A stretch of DNA of 64,000 nucleotides from Aquibacillus salsiterrae (GTDB lineage: Bacteria; Bacillota; Bacilli; Bacillales; Amphibacillaceae). Of the stretch, positions 59,799-64,000 are shown in pieces. Position 1 is the stretch's first letter. Each line of letters starts with the position of its first letter. The stretch covers positions 62,001 to 126,000 of the forward strand of contig NZ_JAMQKC010000004.1 of the NCBI RefSeq assembly GCF_028416595.1. Direction: 5' to 3'. The position numbers were made by a program, and so were the translations under genes. The notes beneath the pieces are model-generated. The model had not been told where the DNA came from, searched no databases, and saw nothing but the letters and a program-made list of their open reading frames with translations.

Positions 59799-60851
59799 CT
59801 AAAAAGAGTCTACATCGCCTTGGGTGTACCACCAATTAGCTGCATCTAGTACTGTTTCGTCTGTGTCTAAATGGTGAACAATAAAAGGCATCGGGCGGTC
59901 TCGTTCTTTTAACCCAAAATAATGCATCTTAGGTACCATCTGATTGGCCGGAAAACTCCACGCTTGGATTAAATCGGTGTCCTTTAAATAGGTAAGCGCA
60001 CCTTGGATTAAATATTCCCAATTTTTTTCGTCATCGATTGCAAGCCAGTCGACAACATAGCCGAGCGATAACTCGCCAGTTTTCTTCTTCATTGTTTCCT
60101 TCTTTACGACGATATAACCCTGCAGCTCTTCATCTTTTACTAATGTAAAAATCGTATAGTTGTGGCCTGGCCGCTTAACGTAGCGCCAATTTAAATAGCT
60201 CGCATCCCGCTTCATCATAACAGGTTTTAGCATCTTTGTCTTATCTGCTAACACATCAAAACGCGCGTCACACTGTTCGACCGCTTCGAACAGGTAACCG
60301 GTTGGTAAATGAAGCTTCACTTTCCGCAAGCGATACATTCGGTATAGTCCATCCAAAATCGTAAACGGTTTGATGATTTTCGTAATGGTTGCTGCAATTT
60401 TCCAAGGCTCAAGCACCATGTAATACCTAGAAATATCGGTTACGTAGACGCCATCTGTGTATTGAAGCAACAGCTCTTTCGCCTTTGGTGCAGGGAATCC
60501 ATGTAAAATCGAGATTCCAGACGCTTTTGCCTTCTCGATCATTGCCTCGTTTAATTCGCGGTAAATCCCTTTTCCTCTCGCAGCTGGGTCGACCATCGTA
60601 TCGATGCGCAGTCCCGCCTTTTTCATTTCTCCGTCAACATACACTTCGAAAACCCACAGCGCTATGTGTCCCAAAATTGCTTCTTTTTCTTCAAAAACGA
60701 GAATCCACGGGTTGTCTTTACCTGGGGCATTGATATACTTCCACTGCCACTCTTCCATAGAGCGTTGCTTATTGAATACTTTGGTAAAAAGCGCTTGGAT
60801 TTGACCTTCATCCCCAGCTTTATACATGCGAATTCCCATTTTTGCCACCAT
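59799..60851 (-). CDS. GNAT-family acyltransferase (envelope locus)
   Basis: A 350-residue protein with an N-terminal GNAT fold: RPxGDEGQIQALFTKVFNKQRS-like start, IDTMVDPAARGKGIYRELNEAM as the acetyl-CoA loop (R-G-K-G-I), and a second GNAT-like half (YIVVKKETMKKKTGELSLGYVVDWLAI). Such double-GNAT proteins occur in surface-polysaccharide loci. It is the third gene of an operon with a MurJ-type flippase and a PIG-L deacetylase; acylation of an amine freed by the deacetylase is a reasonable idea. Confidence 0.75.
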   Translation of the reverse strand: MVAKMGIRMYKAGDEGQIQALFTKVFNKQRSMEEWQWKYINAPGKDNPWILVFEEKEAILGHIALWVFEVYVDGEMKKAGLRIDTMVDPAARGKGIYRELNEAMIEKAKASGISILHGFPAPKAKELLLQYTDGVYVTDISRYYMVLEPWKIAATITKIIKPFTILDGLYRMYRLRKVKLHLPTGYLFEAVEQCDARFDVLADKTKMLKPVMMKRDASYLNWRYVKRPGHNYTIFTLVKDEELQGYIVVKKETMKKKTGELSLGYVVDWLAIDDEKNWEYLIQGALTYLKDTDLIQAWSFPANQMVPKMHYFGLKERDRPMPFIVHHLDTDETVLDAANWWYTQGDVDSF

Positions 60852-60854
60852 TCC

Positions 60855-61739
60855 TTATCTACTCTTTCGATATATCGTTTGTTTCACGTTCAAATTTTTA
60901 TAAATTGCCCAAAGCAGCGTATCGGTTCGGTTAATTTGTTTAAACAGCTTAGAGAAGTTGTACGTGTCTTGGTTGATTTTTTTGGCATGCTGCTTGTAGT
61001 TAGCTGTCGTATGCTCCAAAAAGCTTTCAACCGCAACTATCCGCTGCGTCACGAGATTTGCTTTAATTCGGTTCAGTGCCAAAAAACCATCAAACGCTAT
61101 CGCTTGCGACTCAAACTTCTCAATCGCTGCTTCTTTCACATTATAAACGTCACTAATATCGACGATGCAATTAATTTGTTCGGGCGGAATCGCACAATTT
61201 ATCTCATACTGTCGAATCGCACAGTCAACAGCAGGCAGTTGTTCTAGTGTATCCGCTAAGAGTTGAGCCGTCGCCGTATGATCGCGGTGTGCGTCAACAA
61301 ATAGTGGACAATAAATCAGATCTGGATTAATCTTCATAATCATGTCTTTTAGTTTGTGTTGCGAAAGCTCATTACTTGTCACGTTGCCATCCGGTAAGCC
61401 CATATAATGAATCGCCGTTAGGCCAAGGATATCTTTGACGCTATCGATTTCCTGTTGCCTAGCCTTGGTCAGCTCTTCCTTTGGCAAATCGGACACACTA
61501 TTGGAACCATCCGTGATAAAAACACAATGAATTTCAGCACCTTCGTTTGCATGAAGTCGGACCGTCCCACCTGGGCCAATCGTTTCATCATCCATATGTG
61601 GTGCAAGGATTAGTACCCGCATCGCATTATTCGTTCCAGACAATGGTTTGTTGGCTTGATAGTGCTTCTTTAAAATCAGTTTCGTCACAGGTATATTTAT
61701 TGGTTTTACCATGTTAATAATCAACTCTTTGACGTTCAT
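60855..61739 (-). CDS. PIG-L-family sugar N-deacetylase
   Basis: A 294-residue LmbE/PIG-L protein: VLILAPHMDDETIGPGGTV with the zinc-binding H-x-D-D, and LFVDAHRDHTATAQLL with the third ligand. These enzymes remove acetyl from GlcNAc-type residues. It overlaps the flippase gene by four bases and the GNAT gene starts three bases after its stop. An in-frame hydrophobic N-terminal segment is short, so it is probably cytoplasmic. Confidence 0.87.
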   Translation of the reverse strand: MNVKELIINMVKPINIPVTKLILKKHYQANKPLSGTNNAMRVLILAPHMDDETIGPGGTVRLHANEGAEIHCVFITDGSNSVSDLPKEELTKARQQEIDSVKDILGLTAIHYMGLPDGNVTSNELSQHKLKDMIMKINPDLIYCPLFVDAHRDHTATAQLLADTLEQLPAVDCAIRQYEINCAIPPEQINCIVDISDVYNVKEAAIEKFESQAIAFDGFLALNRIKANLVTQRIVAVESFLEHTTANYKQHAKKINQDTYNFSKLFKQINRTDTLLWAIYKNLNVKQTIYRKSR

Positions 61740-63271
61740 GACGTTGACTCCCTTTTCCTGCCCTTTTTACCTACAAATTTCTTCCAAACAAACTGAAAGG
61801 CTTCTACTTTTGTCACATACGCACCTGCGACATAAACGATTGCACCAATTACCCCAACAATAACAATTTGCATGAGATTAGACAAGTCATTAATGATTGG
61901 TTTGATTGGCAAAATAGCTGCAACCATCACGAGAACAGCCGCGGTTATTTTTATATATTCGATCGTTACTTTTTTCAAATTTAATCCACCGACTAGTTTT
62001 AGAAAAATAACAAGCTGGGCCCCGACATAAAACAATGCATTGACAGAGGCTGCCAGTGGTATCCCTCGGTAACCAATCCAAGCGGTAAAGATATAGTTGA
62101 GGACGAAATTTAATAAGATTGATGTCAAACTAATCATCAAAATTAGGTTTCCTTTTTTTAACGAATAAAACCCTTTATTAATCACATTATTTAAGCTAAA
62201 AAATAACACAGACCCAAAGTATAGGTAAGCAACTTGAGTTGTCGCCATTGTCGCACTTGTCGTAAATTCCCCGCGCTGATAAAGCAAGGCAATTATATTC
62301 GGCATTAGTACGAGCATACCAACAATTGACGGCAAAAGTATGAAATACATCGTCGTTAAGCCTTGTTCAATTCCTTTTTTGAATAACTTGTTGTCATCGG
62401 TGGCAATTGCTTTTGATAGCATTGGAAAAATAATCGTTGCAATCGTTACGCCAAAGATTCCTTGGGGCATGTGGACTAAATTTTTCGCATAATTAATATA
62501 TGTAACGGCACCCTCTTGGAATTGACTGGCAAAAATCGTACCAACCATTAAATTAATTTGGCCAACAGCAACCGTTAAGCCGACAGGGATAAAGACGAAA
62601 TAAAAATGTTTCACCTCAAGCCAGTCGAGCTTTCCGTTTAAATCGATGACAGCTTTGGCAGGTCGAATGAGCACCCACTTAAATAGAAGCGATAACACCG
62701 TACCGACCGTATAACCTAGCGCAAGCGAATACGGTCCAATTTGTCTTGCAAACAAAAAGGCAGCCAAAATCGAGGCTACGATCACGATAATTTGCGAGAC
62801 CATCGATAGTGAAAATTTATTTTTCGCATCAAAATAGGCTTCAAGCACCGCATTGATCCCAACAAACATAATTGTTGCAAAGAAAATAACCGACACCCAC
62901 ACCGCAATCTCCGTTGCAGCAGCACTAAATTCCGGGTATAAAAGTGGGATGTAGTATGGTGCAAGCGCCATTCCGAGCACAGTAACAACGAGGCTAATCA
63001 CATTGGTCCCTTTCATTACTTGACCAAAATGGTAGTTACCGCGGTTTTCTTCTAACGCTTCTATGTAACTTGGTACGAATGCGTTTTTCATTCCGGTTGT
63101 CATAAATAAAATAAACATATTTGGGATAATAAACGCGGCCAAATAGGCATCAGCGATATAACTATCCCCAAAATAATAAGCAATTACCATATCCCGGATC
63201 AGTCCGGATACTTTCAATAAAAGCGATGCACCGATAAACAGTACACTCGCAAGTCCTAATTTTGATTTCAA
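61736..63271 (-). CDS. MurJ/MviN-family lipid-linked glycan flippase
   Basis: A 511-residue protein with about 14 membrane segments. LLLKVSGLIRDMVIAYYFGDSYIADAYLAAFIIPNMFI at the start and MPQGIFGVTIATIIFPMLSKA in the middle are MurJ-family signatures. It should move a lipid-linked oligosaccharide across the membrane; as an operon member with deacetylase and GNAT genes it may be dedicated to a modified wall glycan rather than lipid II. TTG at 63271 has GAGG eight bases upstream and gives KSKLGLASVLF. Confidence 0.85.
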   Translation of the reverse strand: MKSKLGLASVLFIGASLLLKVSGLIRDMVIAYYFGDSYIADAYLAAFIIPNMFILFMTTGMKNAFVPSYIEALEENRGNYHFGQVMKGTNVISLVVTVLGMALAPYYIPLLYPEFSAAATEIAVWVSVIFFATIMFVGINAVLEAYFDAKNKFSLSMVSQIIVIVASILAAFLFARQIGPYSLALGYTVGTVLSLLFKWVLIRPAKAVIDLNGKLDWLEVKHFYFVFIPVGLTVAVGQINLMVGTIFASQFQEGAVTYINYAKNLVHMPQGIFGVTIATIIFPMLSKAIATDDNKLFKKGIEQGLTTMYFILLPSIVGMLVLMPNIIALLYQRGEFTTSATMATTQVAYLYFGSVLFFSLNNVINKGFYSLKKGNLILMISLTSILLNFVLNYIFTAWIGYRGIPLAASVNALFYVGAQLVIFLKLVGGLNLKKVTIEYIKITAAVLVMVAAILPIKPIINDLSNLMQIVIVGVIGAIVYVAGAYVTKVEAFQFVWKKFVGKKGRKRESTS

Positions 63272-63517
63272 GCTACATACCTCTTTCATGTCAGGCACTA
63301 CTATATGCAATATTATATTTGATTTTATCACAATTCATCGTAATTCTGAACATATTCCTAGGTTAGACGAAAATGTTTCTATTTATGATGGTTTGTTTAA
63401 GAAAAGCGCAAGTCGCGCCTTGCCCGGGGCTATACAGCTCTTGGATCCTCTTATACTTTCTTTTCTCCTAAAAAAAGAATGCAAATCAGTGTTGATTCAC
63501 ATTCTTTCGGGTTGTTA

Positions 63518-64000
63518 CTATTGATAATTACTCCACAATACTTCATCCGTTTCCACATTAATAACAGAGGTGTTGCTCCACTTTTTCGCATAGTTAACTG
63601 CTTCATCTAGCTGATACGACTCGAACAACTCACCTTTTGTCAGATGGACAACCTCATATGGTGCACTCATGTAGTTCGACCAGAAGAGTTCTCCATCATC
63701 TATGCTGTAAACAGACGTATTTTTCCATTTTACTGCATATGCGACTGCTTGGTCGAGCGTATACGTTTGATATAGGACACCTTGGCTTACATGTTTTACT
63801 TCATATACCGGTGGCAGATAATTGGACCACATCAATTCACCTGTTTCCACGTTTATGACAGCCGTATTTTTCCATTTTTTTGCATAGGCAAGCGAGTCCT
63901 TGAGCTGATAGGAGTCAAATAATTTACCTTGCGAGGCATGTCTTACCTCATACACTTCTGGTAAATAGTTTGACCACACAAGCTCACCTGATAACATACG
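63518..64000 (-). CDS. Repeat protein, C-terminal part (runs off the window)
   Basis: At least 160 residues made of repeats of about 48 residues. Each ends in a segment like YAKKWKNTAVINVETGELMWSNYL and then YEVxHxxxGxLFxSYxLxxAVxYA. Three repeats and part of a fourth are visible. Beta-strand and short-helix alternation suggests a secreted surface or wall-binding module repeat. The N-terminus is outside the window. Family not recognised. Confidence 0.7.
   Translation of the reverse strand, partial: RMLSGELVWSNYLPEVYEVRHASQGKLFDSYQLKDSLAYAKKWKNTAVINVETGELMWSNYLPPVYEVKHVSQGVLYQTYTLDQAVAYAVKWKNTSVYSIDDGELFWSNYMSAPYEVVHLTKGELFESYQLDEAVNYAKKWSNTSVINVETDEVLWSNYQ

Overview
The window looks like a Bacillaceae (low-GC Firmicute) chromosome. 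Pointers are strong AGGAGG ribosome-binding sites with frequent TTG/GTG starts, a B. subtilis-like glpP-glpF-glpK locus, ywrB/ywrA/ywrD-like neighbours, an Sda-like sporulation checkpoint protein, and SLH-domain S-layer proteins beside an undecaprenyl-linked wall-polymer locus. The very acidic, lysine-poor major S-layer protein hints at an alkaliphile, but genus is not resolved.

Layout. 0-2.1 kb: glycerol uptake (GlpP antiterminator, attenuated leader, GlpF, GlpK start). 2.2-9.5 kb: an rpn gene, a RelE/ParE module inside perfect 111-bp direct repeats, a two-gene chromate transporter, a gamma-glutamyltransferase-like enzyme and a wrecked oppF. 9.6-17.6 kb: an SLH protein, an Sda-like gene, two tandem arrays with 52-bp period, and an AlgI/DHHW O-acetylation pair. 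17.6-25.4 kb: a Doc/AbrB module bracketed by rpn sequence, an rpn gene split by a palindromic mini-element, an AIPR-family phage-defence protein and a CtpA-type protease. 25.4-31.7 kb: a decaying mobile region (primase-like replication protein, frameshifted tyrosine recombinase, coiled-coil partner, unexplained structured intergenic DNA). 31.7-43 kb: an accretion zone full of palindromic repeats, with a third rpn gene, an HTH/ImmA pair, intact and broken toxin-antitoxin systems (DarTG, zeta, ParE, RelE-like, two GNAT toxins, one type I candidate), IS fragments and two promoter-terminator framed small-RNA candidates. 43-64 kb: cell-envelope island with the major S-layer protein, TagA/UDP-ManNAc dehydrogenase/O-antigen ligase, a second 52-bp array, a six-gene operon resembling the decaprenyl-phosphoryl-arabinofuranose pathway, two TagO-like transferases, and a MurJ-type flippase/PIG-L deacetylase/GNAT operon.

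How parts fit. The envelope genes at 43-64 kb can start (TagO x2), modify (UDP-ManNAc dehydrogenase, PIG-L deacetylase, GNAT), extend (TagA, membrane GT), flip (MurJ-like, LPG-synthase-TM-like) and ligate/polymerise (O-antigen ligase) a wall glycan that could anchor SLH proteins. The 50.9-57.0 kb operon appears able to make polyprenyl-phosphate-linked D-arabinofuranose, unexpected in a Firmicute.

The most notable signals are: (i) that arabinose-donor operon; (ii) a conserved perfect internal Shine-Dalgarno plus ATG in every rpn copy, expected to produce a separate C-terminal protein; (iii) rpn genes and rpn 3' fragments bracketing toxin-antitoxin modules; (iv) two unrelated-looking intergenic arrays that both have exactly 13 unit starts at 52-bp period; (v) a tandem small-RNA motif at 39.6-39.9 kb. 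All calls come from reading the sequence; no database search was run.
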